Assembly: GCF_035784015.1 (NCBI RefSeq)
Contig: NZ_JALKOW010000001.1
DNA from: Comamonas sp009360615
Lineage (GTDB): Bacteria; Pseudomonadota; Gammaproteobacteria; Burkholderiales; Burkholderiaceae_C
Direction: 5' to 3' (one strand)
DNA: 64,000 bases
The notes under the pieces are model-generated. The model saw only the letters and a list, made by a program, of their open reading frames with translations, was not told where the DNA came from and did not search any database. Positions 35,671 to 43,822 of this stretch are shown one piece after another (position 1 is the first letter of the stretch; the number at the start of each line of letters is the position of its first letter). The position numbers and the translations under genes were made by a program.

Positions 35671-36342
35671 ATGGATATTCGTCAAGCATTGCAGCAGCGC
35701 CGCTCGGTACGCGCTTTTCTGCCTCAGGCCGTGGCCTCAGCGACGGTGCGGGATTTGCTGGAGGCTGCGGCGCAGGCCGCGTCCGGCGGCAATATGCAGC
35801 CCTGGCGGGTGACCGCCGTGGGCGGTCAGGTACTCAAGGATCTGTGCGCCAGGGCCGGGCAGACCGAGGCCGTGCCGCGCCCCGGCCTGTCCTATCCGCC
35901 GGGACTGTGGGAGCCCTATCGCAGTCGCCGCTTCGAGAACGGCGAGGATCTGTATCGCGCCCTCAATATCGGTCGCGAGGACAAGGCCGCGCGCCTGGCC
36001 CAGCTGGCCAAGAACGGCCAGCTGTTCGGTGCGCCCGTGGGCATTTTCGTGGCCGTGGAGGAGCGCATGGGTTATGCGCAATGGGTGGATCTGGGGATCT
36101 ATCTGCAGTCCCTCATGCTGCTGGCCGTGGATAAAGGCCTGGCCACCTGCGCCCAGGGCTTCTGGCGCATGTACAACGATATGCTGATCGAGCAGTTGGC
36201 CTTGCCCGAGGGCTACCAGATTGCCTTCGGCATCGCCCTGGGCTATGAGGACGTCAGCGCTCCCATCAATCAGTGGCGCGCCAGCCGTGCGCCCAGCCAT
36301 GAATGGCTGGCGCTCAAGGGGTTGGAGGCCGGCACGGATTAG
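35671..36342 (+). CDS. Nitroreductase-family protein (paralogue 2)
   Basis: This 223-residue FMN-dependent nitroreductase-fold protein begins MDIRQALQQRRSVRAFLPQ, carrying the FMN-phosphate motif. It contains ASGGNMQPWRVTAVGG and LATCAQGFWRMY. It is homologous along its length to the product of 33473-34135 (for example both have LWEPYRSRRF and DLGIYLQSLMLLA), so the two are paralogues separated by one minus-strand gene. It could be a local duplication that later diverged. CGGAGAG lies about ten bases before the ATG. A TPP riboswitch and thiC follow on the same strand. The substrate is unknown. Confidence 0.9.
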   Translation: MDIRQALQQRRSVRAFLPQAVASATVRDLLEAAAQAASGGNMQPWRVTAVGGQVLKDLCARAGQTEAVPRPGLSYPPGLWEPYRSRRFENGEDLYRALNIGREDKAARLAQLAKNGQLFGAPVGIFVAVEERMGYAQWVDLGIYLQSLMLLAVDKGLATCAQGFWRMYNDMLIEQLALPEGYQIAFGIALGYEDVSAPINQWRASRAPSHEWLALKGLEAGTD

Positions 36343-36413
36343 GCGACCGGGGGTCAGCATAGTTAAACCGCATCCCTGCTGCGCCATTTGCGGCAAAACC
36401 AGCCTATACTGCG

Positions 36414-36524
36414 TGCAGCTCCGGGGTGTGCGAAAGCGCTGAGATGCCAGTCACTGTGAAAACAGTGCAGGCGAACCCGACGAACTTGATCCGGTTCATA
36501 CCGGCGGAAGAAGAGCGGGACCCT
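36414..36524 (+). ncRNA. TPP riboswitch (THI element)
   Basis: The conserved TPP-aptamer boxes are present in order: GGGGTGTGCGAAAGCGCTGAGATG with the CTGAGA box, a variable stem (CACTGTGAAAACAGTG), and the ACCCGACGAACTTGATCCGG segment. TTCATACCGGCGGAAGAAGAGCGGGA closes the aptamer. A terminator-like hairpin follows at 36594-36624 and the thiC start is at 36790. It should sense thiamine diphosphate and lower thiC expression when the ligand is present. Confidence 0.92.
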
Positions 36525-36531
36525 GACGCAG

Positions 36532-36587
36532 GGCCCATGGAGGGACGGGACAGCTGGTATTGGTGCCGCTCCCCGTAACCATGGGCA
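36532..36587 (+). promoter_or_regulatory. Inverted repeat in the thiC expression platform
   Basis: GCCCATGG at 36532 and CCATGGGC ending at 36587 are perfect inverted repeats between the TPP aptamer and the terminator-like hairpin. They may form part of an antiterminator structure. This role is inferred from position only. Confidence 0.4.
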
Positions 36588-36593
36588 CAGCAA

Positions 36594-36624
36594 ACCCCAG
36601 GTGCCTCGCGCACTTGGGGTTTTG
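36594..36624 (+). terminator. Terminator-like hairpin of the thiC leader
   Basis: ACCCCAGGTGC and GCACTTGGGGT form an 11-bp stem (one G-U pair) followed by TTTTGTCCTTT. Its place 70 bases after the TPP aptamer suggests riboswitch-controlled premature termination. Confidence 0.7.
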
Positions 36625-36789
36625 TCCTTTCTGGACAGCCTGCTGCGTGAGGAACCCGGCCGAGATTGCAGAATTTCGGCGGCACAGGCCGGACACCCAT
36701 CGAGGTTCGGGCCTGTGCCGGGCAAGATCAGAGCAGGGCCGCACTCCACGGAGCGTTTGATGCATTTCAACCGCTTTGAGGAGACTGCG

Positions 36790-38733
36790 ATGAACGCCCC
36801 TGATTCCATCTTTACGCCTGCTGCAGGCCATGCCCCCGATGCCGCCCGTTTTGCCGAGTTGCTGGCCCGGTCGCGCCAGCCGTTTCCAGCATCGACCAAG
36901 AGCTATCTGAGCGGCGCGCTGCACCCCCAGCTGCGTGTACCGGTGCGCGATATCGCGCTCACCAATGGAGAGCAGGTGAGCGTCTACGACACTTCCGGCC
37001 CCTATACCGATCCCGCCGTGCAGATCGACGTGCGTCAGGGCCTGCCCAGCGTGCGCGGTGCCTGGATCGAATCGCGCGGCGACAGCGAATACTACGTGGG
37101 CCGCCAGCGCGTGGCGCTGGACGACGGCGGCAAGCGCGGCGAGGAAGACGCACGCGTGGCACAGCTGCGTGCCGAGGCTGCCGCTCTGCAGCGCCAGCCG
37201 CGCCGCGCGCGATCCGGCCAGAACGTGACCCAGATGCACTATGCAAGACGCGGCATCATCACGCCAGAGATGGAGTATGTGGCCCTGCGCGAGAACGGCC
37301 GCCGCGAATGGATGGCGCAGTACCAGCAGGATGCAGCGCGCGAGCTGCGTCTGGCGGGCAACAGCATGGGTGCCAGCATTCCCAAGATCATCACGCCCGA
37401 ATTCGTGCGCGACGAAGTGGCACGTGGCCGCGCCATCATTCCGGCCAATATCAACCACCCTGAAATCGAGCCCATGGCCATAGGCCGCAATTTCAAGGTC
37501 AAGATCAACGCCAATATCGGCAATTCGGCCGTGACTTCCAGTATCGAGGAAGAGGTGGAAAAGCTGGTCTGGGCCATTCGATGGGGCGCGGACAATGTCA
37601 TGGATCTGTCCACCGGCAGGAACATCCACACCACGCGGGACTGGATCGTGCGCAACTCGCCCGTGCCCATCGGCACCGTGCCGATCTACCAGGCGCTGGA
37701 GAAGGTCGGCGGCATTGCGGAGGATCTGACCTGGGAGATCTTCCGCGACACGCTGGTCGAGCAGGCCGAGCAGGGCGTGGACTATTTCACCATCCACGCT
37801 GGCGTGCGCCTGGCCTACATCCATCTCACGGCCCAGCGCCGCACGGGTATCGTGTCGCGCGGCGGCTCCATCATGGCCAAGTGGTGCATGGCCCATCATC
37901 GCGAGAGCTTCCTCTACGAGCATTTCGAGGACATCTGCGACATCATGAAGCAGTACGACGTCAGCTTCTCGCTGGGCGACGGACTGCGTCCCGGCTGCGC
38001 CAGCGATGCCAATGACGATGCCCAGTTTGCCGAACTGGCCACGCTGGGCGAGCTGACGCAGATCGCCTGGAAGCATGACGTACAGACCATGATCGAAGGC
38101 CCCGGCCACGTGCCCATGCACATGATCCAGCAGAACATGACCGAGCAGCTCAAGCACTGCCACGAGGCTCCGTTCTACACCCTGGGCCCGCTGACCATCG
38201 ACATCGCTCCGGGCTACGACCATATCGCGTCGGCCATCGGTGCGGCCATGATCGGCTGGTTCGGCACGGCCATGCTCTGCTATGTCACGCCCAAGGAGCA
38301 CCTGGGCCTGCCTGACCGCGACGACGTCAAGCAGGGCATCATTGCGTACAAGATTGCGGCCCATGCCGCCGATGTCGCCAAGGGCCATCCGGGCGCGCGC
38401 TCGCGCGACGATGCGCTGTCCCAGGCGCGCTTCGACTTCCGCTGGCAGGACCAGTTCAACCTGGGCCTGGACCCCGACACGGCCCAGGCTTACCACGATG
38501 AAACCCTGCCCAAGGACAGCGCCAAGGTGGCCCATTTCTGCTCCATGTGCGGGCCCAAGTTCTGCTCCATGAAGATCACCCAGGAAGTGCGCGACTTTGC
38601 CAAGCAGCAGGGCGTGAGTGCCGAGCACAGCATTGCCGTGGGCATGCAGGCCAAGGCGGCCGAGTTCAACCAGGCAGGCGGGGACTTCTACATTCCCATC
38701 GTCAATGCATCGACCGACACGACGGCGCGTTGA
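36790..38733 (+). CDS. thiC: Phosphomethylpyrimidine synthase ThiC
   Basis: ThiC converts aminoimidazole ribotide to hydroxymethylpyrimidine phosphate with a radical-SAM-like reaction, making the pyrimidine of thiamine. This 647-residue protein has the family core (ITPEMEYVALREN, WDNVMDLSTGRNIH-like, IEGPGHVPMHM). The C-terminal CSMCGPKFC motif gives Cys584, Cys587 and Cys592 for the [4Fe-4S] cluster. The length is normal. The ATG at 36790 follows GAGGAG by seven bases; an in-frame ATG 30 bases earlier is weaker. It is preceded by a TPP riboswitch and ends at a strong hairpin. It stands alone, with no other thi genes next to it. Confidence 0.96.
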   Translation: MNAPDSIFTPAAGHAPDAARFAELLARSRQPFPASTKSYLSGALHPQLRVPVRDIALTNGEQVSVYDTSGPYTDPAVQIDVRQGLPSVRGAWIESRGDSEYYVGRQRVALDDGGKRGEEDARVAQLRAEAAALQRQPRRARSGQNVTQMHYARRGIITPEMEYVALRENGRREWMAQYQQDAARELRLAGNSMGASIPKIITPEFVRDEVARGRAIIPANINHPEIEPMAIGRNFKVKINANIGNSAVTSSIEEEVEKLVWAIRWGADNVMDLSTGRNIHTTRDWIVRNSPVPIGTVPIYQALEKVGGIAEDLTWEIFRDTLVEQAEQGVDYFTIHAGVRLAYIHLTAQRRTGIVSRGGSIMAKWCMAHHRESFLYEHFEDICDIMKQYDVSFSLGDGLRPGCASDANDDAQFAELATLGELTQIAWKHDVQTMIEGPGHVPMHMIQQNMTEQLKHCHEAPFYTLGPLTIDIAPGYDHIASAIGAAMIGWFGTAMLCYVTPKEHLGLPDRDDVKQGIIAYKIAAHAADVAKGHPGARSRDDALSQARFDFRWQDQFNLGLDPDTAQAYHDETLPKDSAKVAHFCSMCGPKFCSMKITQEVRDFAKQQGVSAEHSIAVGMQAKAAEFNQAGGDFYIPIVNASTDTTAR

Positions 38734-38791
38734 TCGCGGATGAAGCAGGGTTGTAGCACTTGTGCATCTGGCGCTTTCAGCCTTCAAAACG

Positions 38792-38821
38792 AAAAGGCAG
38801 GCCGAAAGGCCTGCCTTTTTT
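38792..38821 (+). terminator. Intrinsic terminator after thiC
   Basis: AAAGGCAGGCC / GGCCTGCCTTT, an 11-bp perfect stem with a GAAA loop and T run, lies between thiC and the convergent metalloprotease gene. Confidence 0.85.
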
Positions 38822-38855
38822 GCCGAGCGATGTTCCAGGGGGCGCGGTGTTCGAC

Positions 38856-41705
38856 TCAGAAAGGGTAGCTGGGCACGCCGCCCGTCAGATCGACCCAGCG
38901 GCCCAGCTCCAGCTGGTTGCCCTTGCCGGGAGCCATGGCGTAGAACGCGGGAGCCTGCTGGGGCATGCCGTGCGCGGCGATCGAGCTCAGGGCGAGCGAA
39001 CTCAGAGGGATGCCGTAGTGGGCAAAGACCTGGCGCATGTCGCGGCCGATGATGCGGCTGGATAGCACGTACAGCAGTTCATGGTTGTCGATCTTCCGGT
39101 CGGCATAGTCGTTCATGCCCAGTGCGTTCCTGTGGGCGCTCCAGTAGGCATTGTTGTAGATCAGGCGTTCGCCGCGACCCAGCAGGCCCAGGAAGTCGAT
39201 CACATCCGCAGGCTGTGGCTGGGCCTGTCCCAGGCGCTCCCGGGTGTAGATGAAGGCCAGCTGAAAGTGCACGGCACGCATGGCGTTGTCGGACTTGTTG
39301 GCCTGGGTCCAGAAGCGCTGGAACATATCGGCTTGCAGAGCGTTGCCGGTCTTGCCCGTGGCGCGTGCCGCCTGAATGTCCAGGTAGAGCTTTTTATGGT
39401 CGATGCGCTCGCCGCTGTTGTTCTCGACTCCGTGGGTGATGGCGTACTGGCGCAGGGCACTGGCATTGGCCAGGATGTTGTTGTTGCATTCCACAGGGCA
39501 GCCGCCGCCAGGGTTCTTGCCGCCCTGGCCGTCGGTGTCGGTCAGCAGCGTCATATGGCGCATCACGGTGTTGTGTCCCAGCTCATGCCACCAGCCCCAG
39601 CCGGGGGCCAGGCCGGCAGCACCGTCCGAAGGATTGCCCGAGCACAGAAAGCCGCAGGCCGCCAGCCAGCCGACAAAATGCTGCACGCCCGGCGCCCGCT
39701 GGATGCTGCCGCTGCAATCCCAGCCCAGCGTGGCGCAGACATTGTTCACATTGGCGCTGGCCGGCATGTTGTTGTAGCCGTTGGCCAGGTGGTTGCTGTC
39801 GAAGATCATGCCCTTGAGGCGGTCCACGACATAGGTGCGCGGAGGGTGGCCGCCGATGGCGCTTTGGGCGTAGCCAATGGTCTGCTGCACCTCGCCCCCC
39901 ACCATCTTGGAGGTCTGCCAGCCAAAGTCGCCGCGTTGCAGCGCCTGCACGGCCTCGTCGATTTCCTGGGTGTCGGGATTGCGCGTGAAGTCGAAATGTG
40001 CGTATTTGACGCTGCCGCGTACGCGCAGCGTGACCACGCTGCCGGCCTTCGCTGCGGAGTAGTCGAGAAACAGAGGGCCGCCCCAGGCCGTGCTGTAGCT
40101 CAGCGTCTGGCCCGGGCTCAGGCGCGCCTGGTGCCCGTCCGGAAAGCGCGGTCGGGTGTAGTTTTCCTGGGCCAGGGGGTTGCCGCGCGTACGGATATTG
40201 CCGATCCGCAGCGCCAGTGCGGCGCCTGCTGCATCCACGATCTGCACCTGCACGCTCTTGCCCGGTACGGCGCCGCGGCCGATGGCCGTGCGGCCATCGG
40301 TCTGGGCAATGGTGACTTCGATGGTTTCCCAGCGGTCGCTGGTGGCCAGGCCGGTCGCGGCCTTGGGCATCCAGTCGGCAAAATTCAGCGGCGTGCTTTC
40401 ATGCTCGCGCACGGCATAGCTCAGCGAATCGGCCGCCATGGTGCGGAAAAAGGCGCTGGCATCGGAGCGCCGCACCTGCGAATAGTCCACCTGCCGGCGT
40501 GCCAGGTCGGCCCAGAGCACCAGGCGGCGATGCGCCGCCATGGAGGGCTTGAGAGAGTAGTTGTCGGCAAACAGATTGATGCCCTGGCCTTCCTGGCCGA
40601 GCAGATCGTTGCGGATGCCGTCGAGCGCGCCGATCAGGCGCGTGTCTGCGGAGAAGTCGACGCTGCTGCCGTTTGCCAGGGCGGCGAGCGCGGATTCATG
40701 GGCGCCCAGCCTGTCGGCCGCATCGCGCTGCTGGGCTGCGGTTCTGCCGCCGATCTGGTAGCCGTCGGCGGGCGCCCAGTAATTGCCGGCGTAGCCGCCC
40801 AGCTCCATGCCCATGGCCTGCAGCACCTGGCGGCCGCCGGCCGAATCGCCCCAGTTGCTGTGCAGATAGATCACCCCCTTGCCGGCCTGCAGGTAGCGGC
40901 TGACCTGGTTGCTCAGCGAGGGCGAGAACGGCGTGTCCTGGCCGAAGACAAAGACATCGACGCTTTCCCAGCAACTGTTGGCAGGATCGGTGATGGCGCA
41001 GTTCACCATCTCGGCCCTGCCGCCCAGGCGGGCGACCAGGTTCGTGACCGAGGCCTGGCTGTAGTTCTGAGTCGCCACTCGCAGCGTGGCCGGCAGCGGG
41101 CCTTGTGTCTTGCCGGTGGCCAGCCAGGTGAAGCTGCGCCGGAACAGAGGCAGCTGTGCCTGATTGACCCCCGAGGCCGTGGCGAGCTGTCCCATCAGGT
41201 CCTTGCCATAGGCCAGGGCGCGGCCATTCTGGGCCGTTGCAATGCTGGCCAGCACATTGCCGTTGTTGGCCACCAGCAGAGGGCTGGCGCTGGTCGACAG
41301 CAAGGGGCTGACGCGCTGGCTGTTGTTGCCGAAGTCCAGGGAGGCAGCCGTGCTGTCATCCAGCAACTGGGCAAGCAGTCTCTGTTGCTGCAGTCGGGCC
41401 TGGCGGATCAGCTGCGTTGCCGATTGCAGCAGCTCCGTCTGGTCCTCGGCTTGCAGCAGGCGGCTGTCGCCGGCGCGCAAGGCCTGTTCAATGCGGCTGC
41501 TGGCCGGCGGTTCGGTCACCGGAGGCAGCACCGGCGGATCGACTTCAGGCGGAGCGACCTCGGGAGGCTTGGCACCGGGAGTGCCCGGCTGCACAGGGGT
41601 TTCGGTGCCAGGAGGCGTGGAGGGCGAGGAGTCACCCGAGCCACCGCCGCCGCAGGCGGTCAGGGCAAGGCTTGCCAGGAGAGTCAGGGTCCAGCGTGCA
41701 AACAT
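38856..41705 (-). CDS. ImpA/M60-type metalloprotease lipoprotein
   Basis: This 949-residue protein resembles the immunomodulating metalloprotease ImpA (IMPa) of Pseudomonas aeruginosa and the M60/enhancin-like zinc peptidases. The signal peptide ends in the lipobox LTAC, so the mature protein is probably a lipoprotein. A Ser/Pro-rich linker (about 30-65) follows. The zinc motif HELGH is at residues 707-711 (in WGWWHELGHNTVMRH), with downstream acidic residues for metal binding. The upstream domain includes a Rossmann-like section and a beta-rich jelly-roll. ImpA cleaves heavily O-glycosylated host proteins; whether this one does is inference. The ATG at 41705 was chosen for its signal peptide. 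The gene faces thiC and has an AT-rich gap upstream. Confidence 0.85.
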   Translation of the reverse strand: MFARWTLTLLASLALTACGGGGSGDSSPSTPPGTETPVQPGTPGAKPPEVAPPEVDPPVLPPVTEPPASSRIEQALRAGDSRLLQAEDQTELLQSATQLIRQARLQQQRLLAQLLDDSTAASLDFGNNSQRVSPLLSTSASPLLVANNGNVLASIATAQNGRALAYGKDLMGQLATASGVNQAQLPLFRRSFTWLATGKTQGPLPATLRVATQNYSQASVTNLVARLGGRAEMVNCAITDPANSCWESVDVFVFGQDTPFSPSLSNQVSRYLQAGKGVIYLHSNWGDSAGGRQVLQAMGMELGGYAGNYWAPADGYQIGGRTAAQQRDAADRLGAHESALAALANGSSVDFSADTRLIGALDGIRNDLLGQEGQGINLFADNYSLKPSMAAHRRLVLWADLARRQVDYSQVRRSDASAFFRTMAADSLSYAVREHESTPLNFADWMPKAATGLATSDRWETIEVTIAQTDGRTAIGRGAVPGKSVQVQIVDAAGAALALRIGNIRTRGNPLAQENYTRPRFPDGHQARLSPGQTLSYSTAWGGPLFLDYSAAKAGSVVTLRVRGSVKYAHFDFTRNPDTQEIDEAVQALQRGDFGWQTSKMVGGEVQQTIGYAQSAIGGHPPRTYVVDRLKGMIFDSNHLANGYNNMPASANVNNVCATLGWDCSGSIQRAPGVQHFVGWLAACGFLCSGNPSDGAAGLAPGWGWWHELGHNTVMRHMTLLTDTDGQGGKNPGGGCPVECNNNILANASALRQYAITHGVENNSGERIDHKKLYLDIQAARATGKTGNALQADMFQRFWTQANKSDNAMRAVHFQLAFIYTRERLGQAQPQPADVIDFLGLLGRGERLIYNNAYWSAHRNALGMNDYADRKIDNHELLYVLSSRIIGRDMRQVFAHYGIPLSSLALSSIAAHGMPQQAPAFYAMAPGKGNQLELGRWVDLTGGVPSYPF

Positions 41706-42255
41706 GAATTTGTAAGTCGGGGCGCCGCAACTGGCAGCCATGCTGCATGGTCACGGGTCAATAGAACTACCTGCTTTTAGGTAGATGACAGGCATAAGGC
41801 CGATAAAGCGCGGCGCAGTGTAGCCTTATCCGTGAGCTTTATTGACCATGGTTCAACGGGGCTGTCCAACCCGAGGCGTGGCGTGGCAACCAGCTATTGA
41901 CTCAGCACAAATGCCAATAGCGAAATAGACTGCATCCAGGTGTTTTGTTAATAACTGAAAAGTCCTGAGTAATGCAGGATTTATTCTATTGAAAATTGAT
42001 GGTAAAGCACGACAGTAAAAGTATTGGTGCTATTAAGTAGATAGCAAAATAACTCAATGAAAAATTCGATTGTTTTATTTTGTAATTTATGTTTTAAATA
42101 TGTGACTTATTCATTGATTTGGTATTTTGCACGCGACGATTTCAGCTGCAGAGTTTGCAGGCGGCGCAGCCATGGCTTGCGATTCGCACTGCTCAAGGTC
42201 GTAAAGAAAATGGGAGCCTGCGCTCCCATGTTTTTTCTGTTCACGCAAATCCGCC
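41706..42255. other. AT-rich intergenic gap without a convincing gene
   Basis: This 550-bp gap, especially 41930-42130, is visibly AT-rich compared with its surroundings. It holds a 6-bp stem CTACCT/AGGTAG at 41767-41784 and the terminator of the downstream minus-strand binding-protein gene. The only open frame of note (42057-42293, plus) has no ribosome-binding site or family features. I see no RNA gene or mobile-element end. Confidence 0.6.
42211..42236. terminator. Intrinsic terminator after the binding-protein gene
   Basis: TGGGAGC / GCTCCCA with a CTGC loop, flanked by an A-rich left side and a run of T on the right, lies 20 bp past the stop of the 42256-43464 gene. Confidence 0.75.
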
Positions 42256-43464
42256 TTATCGCCAGTACTGGCATTTGCTTTCGGCCTTGGTAGTCCAGAT
42301 CTGCTCGGCCGGCAGCTTCTTGATGATCTTGTAATAGTCCCAGGTGCCTTTGGACTCTGCCGGCGACTTGACCTGCATCAGGTACATATCGTGCACATAG
42401 CGGCCATCTTCGCGGATATAGCCCTGGCCGAAGAAGTCGTCGATCTTGGTGCTCTTCAAGGTGGCCATGACCTTGTCGGCGTCCAGCGTGCCGGCCTTTT
42501 CCACGGCCTTGAGGTAGTTCATGGTGGCCGAATAGTCGGCGGCCTGGATCTCGCTGGGGCGGCGCTGGGTCTTGGCCATGAAGGCGTCGGCAAACTTGCG
42601 TGAACCGTCGTTCATGTCCCAGTACCAGGGGGCGGTGAACTGCATGCCTTCGGTGTTCCTCAGGCCCAGGCTGTGGATGTCGCTGAAGAAGACCAGCAGG
42701 CCGGCCAGCTTCATGTTCTTGGTGACGCCGAACTCCTTGGCGGCCTTGATGGAGTTGATGGTGTCGCCGCCGGCATTGGCAAGGCCCAGAATCTGGGCCT
42801 TGCTGTTCTGGGCCTGCAGCATGAAGCTGGAGAAGTCGCTGGCGTTGAGCGGCGTCTTGACCGAGCCCAGCACCTTGCCGCCGCGCGCTTCGATGATCTT
42901 GCTGGTGTCGGCTTCCAGCGCATGGCCGAAGGCATAGTCGGCCGTCACGAAGAACCAGCTCTTGCCGCCCGTGTCGACCACGGCGCCGCCCGTGCCCTTG
43001 GCCAGGGCCACGGTATCGAAGGCGTAGTGCACGGTATAGGGGCTGCACTGTTCATTGGTCAGGGCCGAGCTGCCCGCGCCATTGTCGATGAAGACGCGTT
43101 TTTTCTCCTGCGCGACCTTGGCCATCGCCAGGGCCGTGGCCGAGTTTGTGCCGCCGAAGACCAGGCTGATGCCTTGCGTGTCTATCCATTCGCGGGCCTT
43201 GCTGGCCGCGATATCGGCCTTGTTCTGGTGGTCTGCCGTCAGCAGCTCGATAGGCTTGCCCAGTACCTTGCCGCCAAAGTCGTCGATCGCCATCTGTATG
43301 GCAACGGCACCGTTCTTGCCCTCCACGTCGGCATAAAGGCTGGACATGTCGGTGATGAAGCCGATCTTGACTTTTTCCTGCGCCATGGCGGGAGCCGCGA
43401 AGGCTGCCGTCAGGGCGAGAGCCAGCAGGGAAGCAATGGGCGCAGACTGGGACAAGCGATGCAT
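42256..43464 (-). CDS. Branched-chain amino acid-type ABC transporter substrate-binding protein (paralogue 2)
   Basis: This 402-residue LivK-type solute-binding protein has a signal peptide ending APAMAQ. Its mature opening EKVKIGFITDMSSLYADVEG is nearly that of its paralogue at 34267-35487. Shared features are LTADHQNKADIAASKAREW, ALTNEQCSPY, AYDT/AFDTVALAKGTG and GKSWFF-TADYAFG. The two differ mainly in the third quarter and in the lobe-edge residues that would face the ligand. No permease genes are near. AGGAG-like AGGAGAC precedes the ATG. A terminator at 42211-42236 ends the gene. It is likely periplasmic and feeds a shared LivHMGF permease encoded elsewhere. Confidence 0.88.
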   Translation of the reverse strand: MHRLSQSAPIASLLALALTAAFAAPAMAQEKVKIGFITDMSSLYADVEGKNGAVAIQMAIDDFGGKVLGKPIELLTADHQNKADIAASKAREWIDTQGISLVFGGTNSATALAMAKVAQEKKRVFIDNGAGSSALTNEQCSPYTVHYAFDTVALAKGTGGAVVDTGGKSWFFVTADYAFGHALEADTSKIIEARGGKVLGSVKTPLNASDFSSFMLQAQNSKAQILGLANAGGDTINSIKAAKEFGVTKNMKLAGLLVFFSDIHSLGLRNTEGMQFTAPWYWDMNDGSRKFADAFMAKTQRRPSEIQAADYSATMNYLKAVEKAGTLDADKVMATLKSTKIDDFFGQGYIREDGRYVHDMYLMQVKSPAESKGTWDYYKIIKKLPAEQIWTTKAESKCQYWR

Positions 43465-43620
43465 GAAGTCTCCTGAAAATTATGAGAAATGTGGAGAGAG
43501 CGTGCAGTGTCCGGTCGGCGGGTGGCCGCCGTCGCTGCATCGCAGCAAACATGCTAGGGGCGGCCCATGCGTCTGGCATCGGGGCAAGCACTTGCGGGAA
43601 ATCCCAAGGGATATAGCTAA

Positions 43621-43716
43621 TCTGATAGCTGCTATCGACCGCGCAAAATTGATTTCAGATGGCTTTATCTCTGAAGTCAATGAATGAAAGGCGCAATGCG
43701 CTTCTATTCTGATAGC
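43621..43716. repeat. Palindromic intergenic repeat, copy B
   Basis: The copy has the opening TGATAGCTGCTATCG and an inner hairpin ATTGATTTCAG (43648-43658) / CTGAAGTCAAT (43671-43681) with one mismatch. It shares the core TTTCAGATGGCTTT with copies A and C. A 9-bp direct repeat TCTGATAGC stands at both ends (43621-43629 and 43708-43716). Confidence 0.65.
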
Positions 43717-43762
43717 GGTCGTAGAGAGATGCCGGCGGTACAGATGCCACGCCAGTGCCATG

Positions 43763-43787
43763 AAAAAAGCAGCCCTCAGGCTGCTTT
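43763..43787 (-). terminator. Intrinsic terminator of mog
   Basis: AAAGCAGCC / GGCTGCTTT with a CTCA loop and an A run on the plus strand acts as a terminator for the minus-strand mog gene. Confidence 0.8.
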
Positions 43788-43822
43788 GGTGGATATTTTG
43801 GCAGGGATTGCACCTGGCGCGG

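Larger units (their letters stand above)
43465..43822. other. Intergenic gap holding repeat copy B and a terminator
   Basis: This 358-bp gap contains palindromic repeat copy B (43621-43716) and the mog terminator (43763-43787). I see no gene or RNA gene in the rest of it. Confidence 0.6.

Noticed and set aside
39081..41780. An 899-codon open frame antisense to the ImpA-like gene
   Set aside because: The minus-strand frame has a lipoprotein signal, HELGH motif and family similarity, while the plus-strand frame has none.
42057..42293. A 78-codon open frame in the AT-rich gap
   Set aside because: There is no ribosome-binding site, its end runs into the terminator and the 3' end of the binding-protein gene, and its composition looks non-coding.
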